Shown: positions 34,801 through 48,391 of the stretch, piece after piece | Numbering within the stretch: the first letter of the stretch is position 1 | Layout: every line of letters begins with the position of its first letter | Assembly (NCBI GenBank): GCA_905250125.1 | Contig: CAJNOL010000004.1 | Location: forward strand, 248,001 to 312,000 | Length of the DNA stretch: 64,000 nucleotides | DNA from: Rotaria sordida | Taxonomy: Eukaryota > Rotifera > Eurotatoria > Philodinida > Philodinidae | Direction of reading: 5' to 3' | Position numbers and translations under genes: made by a program | The notes under the pieces: model-generated | Database searches by the model: none | What the model was told of the DNA's origin: nothing | Seen by the model: only the letters and a program-made list of their open reading frames with translations

Positions 34801-37800
34801 TGTTCATTTTCAAGTTGATGATTCTGTTTGAATAATTTTTAGGATAAAATATTTTTAAAAATTATCTATTTGAAATAGTTTGAAAATTCTAGAAAAATCT
34901 TTTTTTTATACCTTTTCATTTTCTTTTGTTTTATATTCCATTTCATCGCGTAAACGATCTAATTTATCTATTGTTCGTTGTATCATTTGATTATTCATAT
35001 CACTCATTTCTTGTCTTAATCGTACATGTGTTTGTTCAATTTGACTAATACTTTCTCGACGCATATTTTCCATTGTTTTAACAATTTCTGTTTGAGTTGA
35101 ACGAGTTGAATTAATTGTTGATTGAGCATCATTTAATCTATTCGATAAGAAAAATAAGTTTATTGTAAATTATTATTATTATTATTTTTTGTTTTTAATT
35201 TTTATACCTAGATGTTAATTGAGCTTCAACTAAACGACGATCTTCTCGTTCGAAATCAAGACGACTTTTTATTTCATTGAATAAATCTCGATATTCATTC
35301 ATTCTAAAAAATTATATAATAAGATTTCTAATCTTTATAAAAATATTTTTTTGATTTACTTTTGATCATATGCAGTACGAAATGAATTAAAAAGAAGATC
35401 ACCAGCATTGATTGTTTCTTGTTGTTTACGTACAAGATCACTCTAAGTATATTTAAAATTTAGAACATTTCCAAACTTCAGATAGTTTTTATAGGAGTCG
35501 AACAGTTGTTCACTAAGACATTTCTATCCTAGGACAGGTCCTTGCTGAAAAAACTTTCAAGAAGAACCCAAAAATAAACAATAAGATGATATTAAAAAAA
35601 ACCAATAAGGAACAACAATATTGAACTAGAAGTAGAAAGAGAGTAAACACATGATAGACTTTACTGATCATCAGCATTTATTTACTGTGATAGTTGATTA
35701 CTCGATATAGTGTTGATAATGTCTGAATGTAGAGGGTGTAGGTGGATGGGTTTCCTCTTCATTCACATCCCTTCTCAAATTACATATGGAAAAATTTATT
35801 GAACTATTCAGGTGATACTCAAATGATTGAATTTACTGTTTGAATTAATATTAGCGTACATCATCCGTTCAAAAATTAAGATAGAATCTATTCGATGACC
35901 ATTTGCGCTACGGCGGAAGTATCAGAGCGAGCACTTGTCCTAATGTGCAGGTGTCCTAGACCCATTTTTTTTCATGATGTCAGTTCAAAATATGAGATGA
36001 ATAGAAATCTAATGAAAAAGATCTCGATAAACATCAACTTTCAGTCATGTATATGGTTTAATTTAAAGAAAGATAAATTTATATTATTAGATATGAAACA
36101 ATTGATATGAATTAATTTAGAAAATTTTCTGTATTTTAAAAATAGCATGATTAATAGAACTTCAAAGAAACTGTTTTTCTATGGCACTAAATCTCAGCAC
36201 CTTTTCTTTCTCTTTTCTTAATTATAAAAAAAATTTTCCTCTTATGCCTAAGGACAGAACTTCAAGGTCTACAAAATTGTTGATTTTATTTCTTAAACAG
36301 CTCTCTCTTGTCAGCGCAAAGCTTAGAAGAAAAACACTTACTTACTCGTCAAATTGCAACAGTCAAGAAAACTGATGACAATTTTTTAATAAAGATTCCA
36401 GTAAATTTTCAATATCTTACAAACTTCTCTTTTAAATTCGGCATCTCTAGATACAAGTTTCAAAATTTTAGAAGAAAAATGACATTTGGAAGAAACAGTT
36501 TTGAAGTAAAATCGCGAAATCATAAGAACAAGTCCTTTTTTTGGTAGACATATGCCATTGTTGTTTTCTAACTCGAAGCACTCTAAATATTTTCACATTT
36601 CAATTCGATATTTATACTATTTTGTTTCGAATTAAATTCTATATCCGATAGTATAATAATACATATTTTATAGAGCGAATCTGGCTTATGAAAACAAGCT
36701 TTTTCAAAGTGGACTCAAAAGTACTGACAATTGTCAGTTGCAAATCGTTTTCTTATAAGCACCAGCCTCAGGAACCTTGAAGAGATGGTTGAAACATATA
36801 GCACAAAATTCTCTGTCTATTAGTATTAAGTAATTTACTTTTGACATCAGCTATGATGAACAAAGCCTTTACAAAAATCAATAAATGTCAGCAGAGAATA
36901 AGAAATCGCAGTGAAATGACTAAGTAGACGTAAATCTATTAAATTTGATACCAGACAAGGTTAAATTTGTTTGATAAAAAAAAGTTGACAGGTTTGTACA
37001 GTGGAGTAATTCTATATCTTTTGGCATATGACAAGAACTTCTTATGCTTAAAAAGTAAGAGAAAACAAGCACTTGGACATCCGTTAAAATATTTGATAAT
37101 CTATGATTGTATAGAACAATTGTAGATTACAATTTAATGAAACTAACAATAGTAGCTATTCTCCAATAACTTTAATCTAGTTTTTCGATTTTGTAGTAGT
37201 ATATTACAAAGAAAGCTTGTGTAACAGAGATATGCTTTATTGACATATTAAAATAAATACATAGAAATATAATATGAGTAAAATAAAGGAATTTCTTTTA
37301 CTTTTAATAAAAAAATCAAGAGTCACCAAGTATTAGTTCGTTTCACTAGCATATATTTTTACAAACATTGTCAATTAATGACTTAAAATTATCAAAGTTT
37401 AACGGTATATTTTCATGAAAATATTTACTTGTCATCATATACTAAATTTTTAATATAAAGTTTTATAAAATTTTAAAAACTCGATCTACGACAATGGGGC
37501 ACTATAATAAATAGTCGCAATGCTGAAAAATAAAATCAAGAGAAAAATTTTCTTAACATCATGAAGAAATAACTGAGAGAGGTCCAGAAAATAATTAACA
37601 ATTTATTGAAGTATACGAAACATTAGATATGAATATAAATACGAATGTTTTGTGAAATTCTTCTAATTGAGTATGAAGCCGTACACGTAGTTGCTGTAAA
37701 AATTTCCCATAATTTTTCTTTATTTTGGAATTTCTGTCTACGCTGTTTTTTGTTATTCGACAATCAATATGGTTTTTATCTTTTCGTAACATTTCAATAA

Positions 37801-39079
37801 GTTCAGAATATGAATGTCAACATTCAAGTAAAGAGATCATCCACATATCCGTAACTTGAGCTTCTGAGGAAGCGGAATAGGAATCATACTTCCGTCAAAC
37901 ATGCAATTAATTCTATATTATGCTTAATTGTTGCTTTTCTTTAAAACCTCTATGATATATGGTTGAAAAGATTTGAATAGAAAGATGACATAGTATGAGA
38001 TTTTCTTTCATTTGTCTTCTAGTATGTTTACCGTTAATCGATGATCATCTTCTAATTTTCTTGTTCGGTGTCTAACTTCATTCGTTAATGCATTAAAATT
38101 AGATGAATCAATTTCTAAGCGATTACGAATAGAACGAAGTTCTTCAACTAAATTTAATTGTATTTTTTCTAATTGTTCTCGTTGAATACTAGTTTCACCA
38201 AGTTGTTTTCGAATTCCTTCAACACTTAATTTAATGAAAAAATTTAGAAAAATCATTAATTCAAAATGAAAATTTCATTGATTAGAATTCAAACCTAATT
38301 GATTGAGTATCACGTCGAACAAAATGTTCTCTTTGTATAGCAGCTATTTGTTGTTCAAGTCCTCGAACACTTGTATTAACTGATAATGTTGATTGATATT
38401 CATCATTAAATGCATCCTCATTTCGTTTAATACGTGCTGTTAATTGTAGAATTACATCATTTTGAATACGAACATTATTTTCTATTTGTTGACGAGATAA
38501 ACGTTCTTCTTGAAGAATTGTTTGACTTTGACGAATCTAAAAATAAAATCAATATTTAAATTTTCTTTTTTTATATCAGAAGTAAATATATATATATATA
38601 TATACATACAGCATTGAATACTTCAGTTTGTAAACGAACAACTTCTTCAAGTAAAGCACGATTAGATATTTCTGTCATTTGTAAACGACTTTCTAATTGT
38701 TTTACTTTATATAGAGATTGATTTAATGAATCATCAAACCTTGAATAAAAAACAAAACCAAAAAAAATTTAATATAGAAATATACTTTTATAAAAGATTA
38801 AAAGAAAACAAAAATTACATTGATGGTTGAGTACCAGTACGTAAAGGAAATATTGGTGCATTTGGTAATGATTGTGTACCTATTGGAGGTAACATTGGTG
38901 GAGGAAAACGTGCATCAATAGGCATAAGTTGAGTTGATGATGGTGTTGGAACATTTGACGGTTGAGGTCTAAAACAAAACAGAATGAACTTTTAGTTTTT
39001 AGTAAAATTTAATATCTTACGATCGAGGCATGTCAGGTAACAAGGGTCCTGCATTTGGAAATCGTCGTTGTGTATCCAT
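31829..39079 (-). CDS. Long coiled-coil protein, 18 exons
   Basis: Exons from the 5' end: 39079-39021, 38968-38819, 38739-38610, 38536-38295, 38224-38032, 35442-35360, 35303-35208, 35137-34912, 34823-34695, 34517-34393, 34126-34000, 33935-33672, 33565-33425, 33231-33112, 33043-32967, 32900-32798, 32739-32713, 32014-31829. All phases agree, giving 825 residues. Residues 1-70 are proline-rich (MDTQRRFPNAGPLLPDMP, later PPPMLPPIG). Almost all the rest is heptad-patterned helix with Leu/Ile at a/d positions and abundant Gln, Glu, Arg, for example LEEVVRLQTEV and LADLSSRHTANDTRLRQTED. There is no enzymatic motif and no membrane segment. Such proteins usually serve as cytoskeletal, centrosomal or ciliary scaffolds, but I cannot name the family. 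Most introns are 60-200 nt; intron 5 (38031-35443) is 2.6 kb and is probably enlarged by inserted DNA. Confidence 0.88.
35443..38031. other. Enlarged intron of the coiled-coil gene
   Basis: This 2.6-kb intron is more than ten times its neighbours. It contains several 60-80 codon frames on both strands (35895, 36181, 36308, 37595), none protein-like. A less AT-rich stretch near 35895-35960 (GCGCTACGGCGGAAG) stands out. I found no terminal inverted repeat, so insertion is inferred from size alone. Confidence 0.4.
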
Positions 39080-40470
39080 CTGTTAGGTAATTAACTAAAT
39101 AACAAAAAAAGAAAAGAACGTTTTGTTATATGACTGATTGACAAGCATAATATAGATGATCACTTACAGTCGGACCACTTGACAAGTGGATGCTCTTGAC
39201 AACAACGGTGTTATAGAAGATTAGACGATGTATGACAGTTCCATGTTATAAGTTTAAAAGCGTTGCCAGGAATCGACCTCTTTTTTTCTTCTTCTTTAGT
39301 TACATATAAAGATTTTTTTAAAATAAACGATGAATGAACGTAGAGTAGCTATACCTCGAACCAATCAATTATTTGATGAATCACACAAAACTTATTTGAC
39401 GATTATTAAACGATTTGATTGAAAGTGATGATTTTGTTTAAATAATTTATTAATAATGATGCTATTATCATTTATGTTATTAAACAGAGAAAAAAAATAA
39501 TCATTTCGATTTGTTTGTTCTTTAAAAAAAGGAATTGATCATTGCCGCTTTTAGTCACTTAATCTACTGTATGACATTAAGTACTTCTGAAGATCAGCGA
39601 TACCGCAGCATCTTCACTATTTGATGTGCTCCGTCAGTTAGAGTAATTAGTGTATAGGATGTCATCGATCTCGAGAAGAACCCAATTAATTTTTAACAAA
39701 TGTTGTCATTAACATTATTGAAGAAATTGCAAGAAGAAGTTAAAATGAATAGTTTATAGATAATGATAAATGATATTCAATGTCGATTAATGCTTGGGGA
39801 TAGTATCACCATATATCAATGCTTGTCTCAATTCCTCAATGAAAATTCTAAAACTTTGCTAGACTATCATCCTCATTCTTGGACTTATAAATTGCTGCTG
39901 ATCACTCGAAATAAAGTTATTATGTTTTTGAAAATATAGATGAGTAGGGAGGTGCTAGTCCAAGTTTTTGTGGATCCGAATCCGACAGAAGCTAAATTTC
40001 TGGATCAATAACTCTCTATAAATGAGATTACTTTGAGTATATCTTTAGTTTATGGATGATAATTTCAAACTATTTGACTTCTATCAAAAAGAAAATAAAT
40101 CATTATTTGAATAACTAGTAAATCTTTTTTGATCAGCATAGTCCAATATGAAAACATTTTTCTTGTTTAAACTTGCATCAAATTCATTCATTTCAGCAAA
40201 CATATTTTTCTATTTATGTCTATAGATAAAATTATACTGTCTCTTAATTTTATTATGTTTTTCTACAGAGAAATTTCTATACAAAAAATAAATAAATATT
40301 AAATCTTATATTTCATTGCATTGTACAGTTGCTACTTTCCAAGATATATTAGATATATCGATGTTTTCCATCTTACTCGTTGTGTTGCAATTACTTCTTT
40401 ATGATGTTGTTTTATGACGTCATCAAGATTTCTCATGAAGGACAGAATGGGATAAAAAAAAAGACAAATT
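39080..40470. other. Intergenic, no gene seen
   Basis: About 1.4 kb upstream of the coiled-coil gene. Its 5' UTR and promoter lie here; a candidate acceptor-like TTACAG (39165) is seen on the opposite strand only. No repeat or RNA gene recognised. Confidence 0.45.
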
Positions 40471-40552
40471 GCCAGGGATGGGGATCGAACCCATGCTCAC
40501 TATTGTGAATTGGATCTTAAGTCCAACGCCTTAACCACTCGGCCACCCTGGC
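40471..40552 (-). tRNA. tRNA-Leu (TAA anticodon)
   Basis: An 82-nt class II tRNA. Acceptor stem GCCAGGG/CCCTGGC is perfect. Anticodon stem TTGGA/TCCAA encloses CTTAAGA with anticodon TAA. A long variable arm (TTCACAATAGTGAG) is typical of leucine tRNAs. T-arm ATGGG-TTCGATC-CCCAT is perfect. No intron. Internal promoter boxes are intact, and a T-rich stretch (TTTGTC then TTTTTTTT) follows the 3' end on the minus strand. Confidence 0.97.
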
Positions 40553-42158
40553 ACGTCCTTCTAAATTGCAAATGTCGAATACAATGTGGTACAAAAATGT
40601 TCTTAGTCGCTGAAAGGATCGTAAAATCTCTCTAATATAAGCACCATCAGGACTGACCAAAAATGCTTGGTTTACGGAAGTACTCATTATTGGGAGATTT
40701 TTTTTTCAAACACTAAAATATTCATTCACAATGGCTTGTCGATTGCATAAGGTGATGTTTTTCTTCTTTTCAATAGTTTATTAATTCAATTTTTGAAACA
40801 AAAGTAAATCAATAGATATTGGCATGATTCTATATTACTAGCTGTTAACACAAAATGACGAAATACTTAATCAAGCAATGTTGTTACTATTCAAGAAATT
40901 TTTTTCTATTTTATGTTCTCGGTTAGTTCATCTACTCTTAATATATATTACTTGATTGTTTATCAAAATGCAATACGCATAATATCGTTTTCTTTTCATT
41001 CTGTACGTTAGTTATAGAGCATACATTGCTCACGTTATGGAGGTTTTTTATTACTCATGGGACTAGAAATAAACGCTCACATTTCAGAATGAGCAGGGAC
41101 TCATTTCCAGCAAAATTCGCTTGAACGGACTCTGCACTGCTCAGTATAAGGATGTGCTCATATAGAAAGATTTTACTGTATGTGTAATAATTTAAAATGA
41201 AAATAAATATGTTTCATACAAGTATCAATTAATATTTGATTCTAGTAAATTTCACAATGAAAATTTTCTTGTAATTCCATATGAAACTTATTATTTAATT
41301 AGAAAGTTATGCATTAAAAATATATTATTGATTCTCTAGAACTGGCTTTTTTGTCGAAAGATAAAAGATAATGTTATTATACAAGAACATAATCTTATAA
41401 AATATTTCTTTTTGTGAATTGTCTTGAACATAGTCATGCCTATAGCTCATATATAAATTCATTTCATGTTTCATCCATTCGTTATTATTATACGAAAAAC
41501 ATATGCTAGCTTAAACAATATGAATTTTTTCTACGAATTTTTACTAAATAAAAAAAATTTTTTAATAATCATTTGATCGTATTGCATGTATCCGACACAA
41601 TCAAATATATTCTCAAAACTGATTCTATGTAATTATGTAAGAAAAAGAAATTTTAAAATTTTCATTGAAATTTTTTTTTATTACCGTGCAACTGTTAAAA
41701 AAAAATAAAAGTATATTTGCTGTTGTTTATTAAAAGTAAAAGACACCTTGAGACAACCATAGCTTAAAAAAGATTAAAAGAAAATATAAAACCATAAGCA
41801 AAACTAATTGTTTCTGAAAAGAAGTAGAAGAAGAAGAACATCATCATAGATTCTATTTTTTTTTATTCTGTGCTTTTGATGTTTTTCAATCGACATTAAT
41901 TAACACATAGCCAATATATTTCCTATACAAATATCAGTTTGTCTCATTATCAGAAAAAAAAATGAATTAATATTCTATTTTTTTTGTTAGAAAATTAAAA
42001 AAAGTGCTTTCAAAGTCATGAAGAAAAAAATTATTCGCTCATTTATTAGTTGAGAAAAAAAGAATTTTTTGCTGTCTTATTTTGTTTTTACTTTTAAATG
42101 GAATAATATATATATATAAGAGAAGAAATGGAAAATAATGGCATATCTCATTTAAAAA
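40553..42158. other. Intergenic, no gene seen
   Basis: About 1.6 kb of AT-rich sequence between tRNA-Leu and the small secreted-protein gene. No convincing frame, repeat or structured RNA was found. Confidence 0.5.
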
Positions 42159-42528
42159 ATGAAAGACATTATGTGGCGTACGTGTCTCTTTCTCTTTTGT
42201 ATTGTTCTCAGCGCTTTTTGTGGAAATTACACATACTATGATGGTAAGATAGTATACAACATCTTTTGTTTTTTTTCCCTTGTAAATTAATATTCATTTT
42301 TCGATAGGCTTTGCACATAAAGCTACTAATCAAATAATAGCAAATCAAACAATTGGTACTTGTGTTTGTCAATGTTTATTAACAAATGGATGTTCAGCAT
42401 TAACTTTTTATAATCAAACTGCAACATGTTCTCTTGTTTCTGATACAATAATTACTGAGGATGATGTTTCATTGAATAACACGGCTAAATTATTACTTAT
42501 TTCTGCTAATCTTTCTTATACGCCTTAA
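42159..42528 (+). CDS. Small secreted Cys-rich protein, PAN/apple-like
   Basis: Two exons (42159-42243, 42308-42528; intron GTAAGA..CGATAG) encode 101 residues. Residues 1-22 form a signal peptide, with an internal Met5 (MWRTCLFLFCIVLSAFCGN) as an alternative start. The remaining 78 residues contain CVCQC, then NGCSALTFY and CSLV, which resembles the central Cys-x(3)-Cys..C..[FY]..C core of PAN/apple domains, protein- or carbohydrate-binding modules of secreted proteins. Five N-glycosylation sequons are visible (NYT, NQT twice, NNT, NLS). At about half the normal PAN length it could be a single minimal domain. Secretion is likely; the domain call is tentative. Confidence 0.62.
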
Positions 42529-43376
42529 CAAACACAGAACGAAATATTCATTGATTATGCAAGAACAATGAACTGCATCAACAAAAACAAAAAACAGAAA
42601 CTTCGAATTATTATAGTTTTCGTTTGGTATTTTCTTGTAAATAAAATTTTAAAAAATTTCAATTTTTACTGCTTTTTTTCTACTATATAACTAGGAATAT
42701 GTAGTTTCAGTTTATCGACCATCGACTCCGTGTAGTGAGTACACATTTACATCAGTATTCATCGAAGAATTGGAATATATCATTACAAAAAAAGGCATAT
42801 TTTGATAGAGTTGGTACTTCAATGCTGCAATGAATGCGGATGTGTGTAGGCAGTGAGCACCAATGTGCTAGTGAAATCCTTGTCCCAGTGAACCTTGTTT
42901 AGTGTTTTAATATTTACACCAACACTCCACGTTCAATATTTTATGTTATTCTATACTTTTCTGTAATTTAGTTTTAAGTGCAGCCATATGATATAAATCA
43001 TGAAAACGCAAATGAAAGGCAAAAACAATCTATGAGAATATGTTCGTTTGAACCTCCTAAACTGTAATCATGTTAGCGACCTTAATTGGAAAGCTTTGAA
43101 CACAATGTCTAAAAAAAAAGCTAAGATATGAAATATGATTTTGCATTTTTTGTTTTAGACGCGAAGGTTTTGCGGAACACTTAGACGTAATTACTTTGAA
43201 GTGTAGTCAATGTATCGCAGATATTTGTATATAAAGAACTCAAAAATCTATCTGTCAATCACAGCATCCACGAAAGTAGGGAATGCAGGGGGATGCGTAC
43301 CTCCAACTAATTGAAAATCGTTCATGATTAGCCAGCAAAATGGATAAAAGCTTTTTGAAAATTTTTATCGGATGTC
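42529..43376. other. Intergenic, no gene seen
   Basis: About 850 bases with the 3' UTR of the secreted-protein gene (AATAAAATTTT near 42642) and unremarkable AT-rich sequence. Confidence 0.5.
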
Positions 43377-44340
43377 TCACAATGTTTACAACATAGTCTA
43401 TTTTGCACATAATTCTCTACAGACAAAATATAAAATCTTGAATTTCTTCGAAAAGATGAACCGTCAAATTCTCTATAATAACTGTAACAAATTTTCTTCT
43501 GATTTGTTTAGATAGTCTTTTTTTATACACAAAATGAAAAACCTACATGATAGTGCTACTTTCCACGCTTTCGACGGTGCATCTTTTACCAAAAAAAAAA
43601 TCAAGATTATCTCATTTACCTATGCCGAGATATATGTAAAATAAGTCTTCCAAAAGAAATTTATTGTGCTCCATATAGTGGAAAACAACAATATCAAATG
43701 GGTTGCTTATTTTCAATTGAGAAAAACCATCAGAATAGATCAATAGACATTTTTTTTTTACAATTTATTGTAGACCTTTTCACAGCGCATCTTTTGAAAA
43801 AGTTGAAGATTTTATCGCTTTCTCGTGCCAAGATATATGCAAAATAAAAAATGCTACCAATCTTTTGGAACATCCGATAGCAAGTTCACGCAGATCTTCG
43901 ATTTTAATCGTCTACAAAAATCATTGGAACAAGTCAATAGAGATTTGTTCATACAGCTTATGCAGAGCTTTTGATCGTTCATCTTTTAGAAAAGTTTAAG
44001 TCTTTACGATTTTTCCATGCCGAGATATATCGAAAACAAAAAACTCTTCCGAACATTTTTTTACTATGTTTAATACGGTGGGCAATAGCACTATCATGTA
44101 GATTTTTCATTTGGAGTATGGAGAAGACGATCGGCACAAGTCAATAGGATTTGTTACTAATATATTTGTAGAGTTTTTCACAGCGGTTTTCTAAAAAAAA
44201 TTCAAGATTTTATCCTTTATATAGATCAAGATACGTAAGAAATAAAAAATGTTGCGAACATTTTGGCATACCCAACACTTGTGATAATATTTATTTTGCA
44301 TTTATCTCGACAGAGACAAATAATCAAAACTTGAAGTGTT
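43377..44340. repeat. Degenerate tandem repeat, period about 200 bp
   Basis: A shared core, roughly GCATCTTTT.AAAAA.TTCAAGATTTTATC followed by a TGCCGAGATATAT.CAAAATAAAAAATG stretch and ..TTTTGGAACATCC, recurs near 43579, 43786, 43978 and 44183, spacing 192-207 bp. Copies are clearly diverged. A further copy lies apart at 45145-45250 (GGCGCATCTTTTTGAAGAAA and TTTTGGAACATCC). No coding capacity. It could be an old satellite or the interior of a transposon. Confidence 0.65.
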
Positions 44341-45574
44341 TTAATCCTTTACCCCCCATAGCGGTTCCAGAAGAGCCACTGATAAAATAACTTTATAAAT
44401 AAAGTGTATTAGCCTCTCTAATATACCAGTGATGTGGGCTGATCTACCGAATGTCCTGCTCCTAGAGTCGGACGGCTCGATAGATTCAGCGATCATGTGG
44501 TGGAAAAAGGGAATTGAACAACCTCTTGAGACTTGAGTTTTTTCTTTGACCACACTATTGAGTGGGCAGAAGCAACATGTATCCTGTGCTTTAGAAATAA
44601 TGGGAAAAGAAACAGTTGTGAACCGATAATAATTAATACCAAAGAATGCATGTATTTTTTACATGTGTTGTCAAATGAGAGTCGTTTTTGCTCTGAGTCA
44701 TTTTATGATGTCAGAAGAAACTTAATTCATAATAAATACTATTTCAAATTGTCATGAGTTGAAGTTTATAACGCATATATTAACTTTGTTCTTGATTGCC
44801 TTCTATCTACCCAATAGTGGCTACATGGTCAATGGTGTGTCTGAGCATGTGTGATTCGTTAAGTTATAATGAAACTTTTGAAACATATTTTATTCATTGG
44901 TGGACTTCTTCATCAATTAATATCGCACAAAAATTCCAAAAGATCTCTATTGCCTATGGGTACAGAATATTTTGAAAAATTTCAATTTTTTTCATTTTTT
45001 TCAAAATTATCGATTTTGAAGGCCCAATATTTTTGTCATTCTCGAGAGAATTGAAAATAGTGACGCCTCACATATCCTTATTTTTAGTTTTTCAAAAATC
45101 TGTCGGAATAAATCAGAAGATAATTTGTTACAATTGTTATAGAGAATTCGACGGCGCATCTTTTTGAAGAAACTCAAGATTTTATATTTTGCATATAGGG
45201 AATTATATACAAAATAGACTATGTTGCAAGCATTTTGGAACATCCAGTAAAGCACCTCTGAAATATTTTCGCATACCCCTTTTTCAATCTTGGGACCCTC
45301 GCGCGGGGTCTGGCCAATCAGAGGGGAGTATTTGTTATAAAATAGGAATCGAAATGGTTTGTCCTGAAGTATACATCAAAAATAAAGTTAATAATTCAAA
45401 AGATGAAAATTCTTCAATAAAGCAATTTGAACTTATATACCATATTTATCTTTTCTTCTTTTCTCTAACAATAGCCTATACAATAAAAAACGTCTGTCCT
45501 CTTTATTCGTTATACGTTCGAGGTATATACAAAAAAAAGAAACAAAGAAATCAATATCATTTAGTTTTTTTCTT
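44341..45574. other. Intergenic with a detached repeat copy
   Basis: Contains a less AT-rich block (44345-44530), an isolated copy of the 200-bp repeat (45145-45250) and a short GC-rich palindrome-like CCTCGCGCGGGGT at 45297. Open frames of 60-136 codons on both strands overlap the repeat and do not look like proteins. Confidence 0.45.
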
Positions 45575-48391
45575 TCACTTTATCGTAAATGTTGGATAAA
45601 ATTTCGAAACAGTTGATGTTGATCTATTTGTTAATAATTCAATTTTTAAAGAACTTTTTTTAAATGATGAATCAACTGATGACTGATGTATCATATGTTG
45701 ACTTCTACCAGTAGCAACATTTGCAGCTGCATGAAATGTTGATAAAATTGGATTTCCTTTAAAACCACCACTACTAATTGTACTACTATTATCACGTTTT
45801 GAAAATTTTCGTAGATGATGTGTACGTGGTGTATGTTGAAAATATTGAACAACAGGACTTTCACCAATAGCGGTATTTCCAGCTATAATTAAACCATTTG
45901 TTAAATAATTATTTGTTTGTTTTGATTGACCAAAATGTTTTATTAAATCCATAAGACATAAACGAAAATTTTTTCCACATAATGAATAAAGGAAAAAATT
46001 TATTGAAAAATTTGTATAAAATAAATAAAATGTTAACATTTCAATAATTGATTCATGTGAAGATTTTTCATCATATGTATCATCATTTGAAAAGAAAAAA
46101 TAATAAACTTTTAATAAATGCATCGGTGTATTTAATAATAAAAATGTTGTTGAAATAATTAATAACATTTTTGTTATACGTCGATGATATTTCGAACGTC
46201 GTAAACGATGTTCTAATAAATTATGTAATATATATGTTGATGGTTGAATATAATTACGTTCTAATAAACGATCATATTGACCTGATTTAAGTATAATTAA
46301 TGTATTTAATGTAACAATTGTTAAAAAAGGAATGATAAATGTTAAAAAAAAATCTATTATATTCATTTGACGTGTAAATTTAAGCCATTGACGTAATGTA
46401 ACACAACGTGTTTCATAGGGGGGTAATGTTGGTCGTTCGGATTTAGCTGTTTCAATACCTGATGTCCATAATGATGGTGAATAAAGTAATATAGCTAAAA
46501 GTGTAAGTAGAGTAAGTGCATAACGAGCACGTGCTGAGGAATTATATTGTGAACGTTTTAATGGATAAGCAACAACAACAAAACGTTCGGTTGTAAATGC
46601 AACAGTACACCTGAAATGGAAAAAAAAACTAACATCAATATTTTATCATCATTTTAAACTGAAATTTTGCGGCGATTTTTTTGTCAATATTCTTGAATTC
46701 TTGCATATGTGATTAAAGAAATATGATTGTTAAATATGCTTAATGTTTGAAAGTTAGATTTTGAAATGTAAAATTCTACGTCATTTTAATAGATAAATTA
46801 TCAGATAAAATTTCTATAAATCAGTTATTTGAAATATAACTTCATAAATATTTATCTTTCTGTAAATATTAAATTCAATCTCATTATTTAACATAAAATA
46901 ACTTATTTATTTACTCTACGTTTTTTTATTTCTACTGTAAAAAAATCATGTTGAGTACAAAATCATCTTCTAAATATAATCTATATTTCTTTCATACTTT
47001 GTTTGATAAAACAACATTTTAAAATATTGTTAATATTGTTTTTGTAAATGAAATCTTAACTAAAATGATAAAATCTTTTAATTGATGAAAAAAGAAATGT
47101 TATCATAACATATATTTCTTCTTGCTACTTCTATGCAACATTTAGTTTAAATCAAAGTTTATCTTTACAAAAAAAAAGAAACTTTTGTCCAACTTATGCT
47201 TGTCATTGTTACTTTAAATAACTTGATTTTTGAATCTAAATTTATATCATTGTCAATTTACTTACAGCATTTTAATCCTTATCACACTTATTAGCACTGA
47301 AACATAATATTCATTGAGTCCGTTTTAGATTAACTTATTGATCTAACTCTAATTCTTACTACCGTGATCTTATGATGTTCTATAAGGCTCACACGAGAGT
47401 ATGATGTTATTAAAAAGGAAGTCAAACATAATTCAATATTTGTTATTTCTCTTAGGAAACTATGAAAGTGCATCAATGTCAGTTTCTCTCATAATATATT
47501 AAAAGAATTTTGACTATAAAGAAACAGAACGAACTCCGGAAATATATATCAAGGGAACAGGCTATGAGCATTAAATTATATTGAAGGCTTCGATTATAAG
47601 CATGAACTGTTTCATAGAAAATATTTTCTCAAAGTAAAAATCCGTGCGTGCAACTTTGAAATAAAAATTTATAAGTCATCGATTCTAACTTAATATTAAT
47701 AACACAAAAAAAATCAATCAATAATAGATTCACTCACAATCTTTCGATTTATACTCAATTCATTGATTTTCTATTCCATTCTTTTGAAATTTTCTTTTCA
47801 TCTAGTTGCGCAAAATCTGAAAAATTTTTTGAAACATTTAAGAATGTTTTTATTTTTATATGATTATATATTAAGTATAATTTCAATTCTTCAAGTTAGT
47901 TTTATAATTCAAATTAAAAAACTTACCATACTGATAATGAACTAAAAACTGTTGTTAAATAAACAGTAATTTGACAAATACCATTATTATGAAATATAAA
48001 AACACGTACATTTTCAAGCCAAATAAGGCCCAAACATATAAGATAACCATTGTCAGATATAGAAAGAGCTGTTAAATATAAACTACAACTTAAACGTCTA
48101 AAAACAAAAAAAAAAAAGAATTTTGATTATATTTCTTTTTTAGATACTATTTATATTTTTCTTTTTTTTTCTCACTTACTTGAGTTTACTTCGAACAAAA
48201 ACATAACATGATATAGAATTACCAATAAATCCAAGAATAATTACAATTGCCATATAAATAACACCAAAACGTTGAAGTAATCGTTGAAAATATTTTATTG
48301 AATTTCCATTTGTATCAACATTTTGCATAGCTATAACAGCTATGGATATTGCTGATGAATCAAGATAGTTTGTTGTATTTATTCTTGGCAT
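45575..48391 (-). CDS. Rhodopsin-class GPCR of neuropeptide type
   Basis: Three exons (48391-48180, 48097-47927, 46610-45575) join in frame to 472 residues. Seven helices: helix 1 with GFIGNSIS, helix 2 with LTALSISDNGYLICLG, helix 3 from GICQITVYLTTVFSSLSVW to ERF, the ECL2 cysteine in ETRCVTLRQW, helix 6 with LLLNTPMH, helix 7 with TNFSINFFLYSLCGKNFR. The N-terminus has sequons (NTT) and the 130-residue tail is Ser/Thr-rich. The helix 2-3 region and the VVVAYPLKR loop resemble invertebrate receptors for short amidated peptides (FMRFamide, myosuppressin, TRH-like group). There is no Asp3.32 amine anchor. The NPxxY motif is NFxxY and DRY is ERF, both seen in some peptide receptors. Intron 2 is 1.3 kb. 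Peptide ligand is an inference from subfamily resemblance. Confidence 0.92.

Noticed and set aside
45189..45599. 136-codon plus-strand frame
   Set aside because: Starts inside a degenerate repeat copy and ends antisense to the terminal exon of the peptide GPCR.
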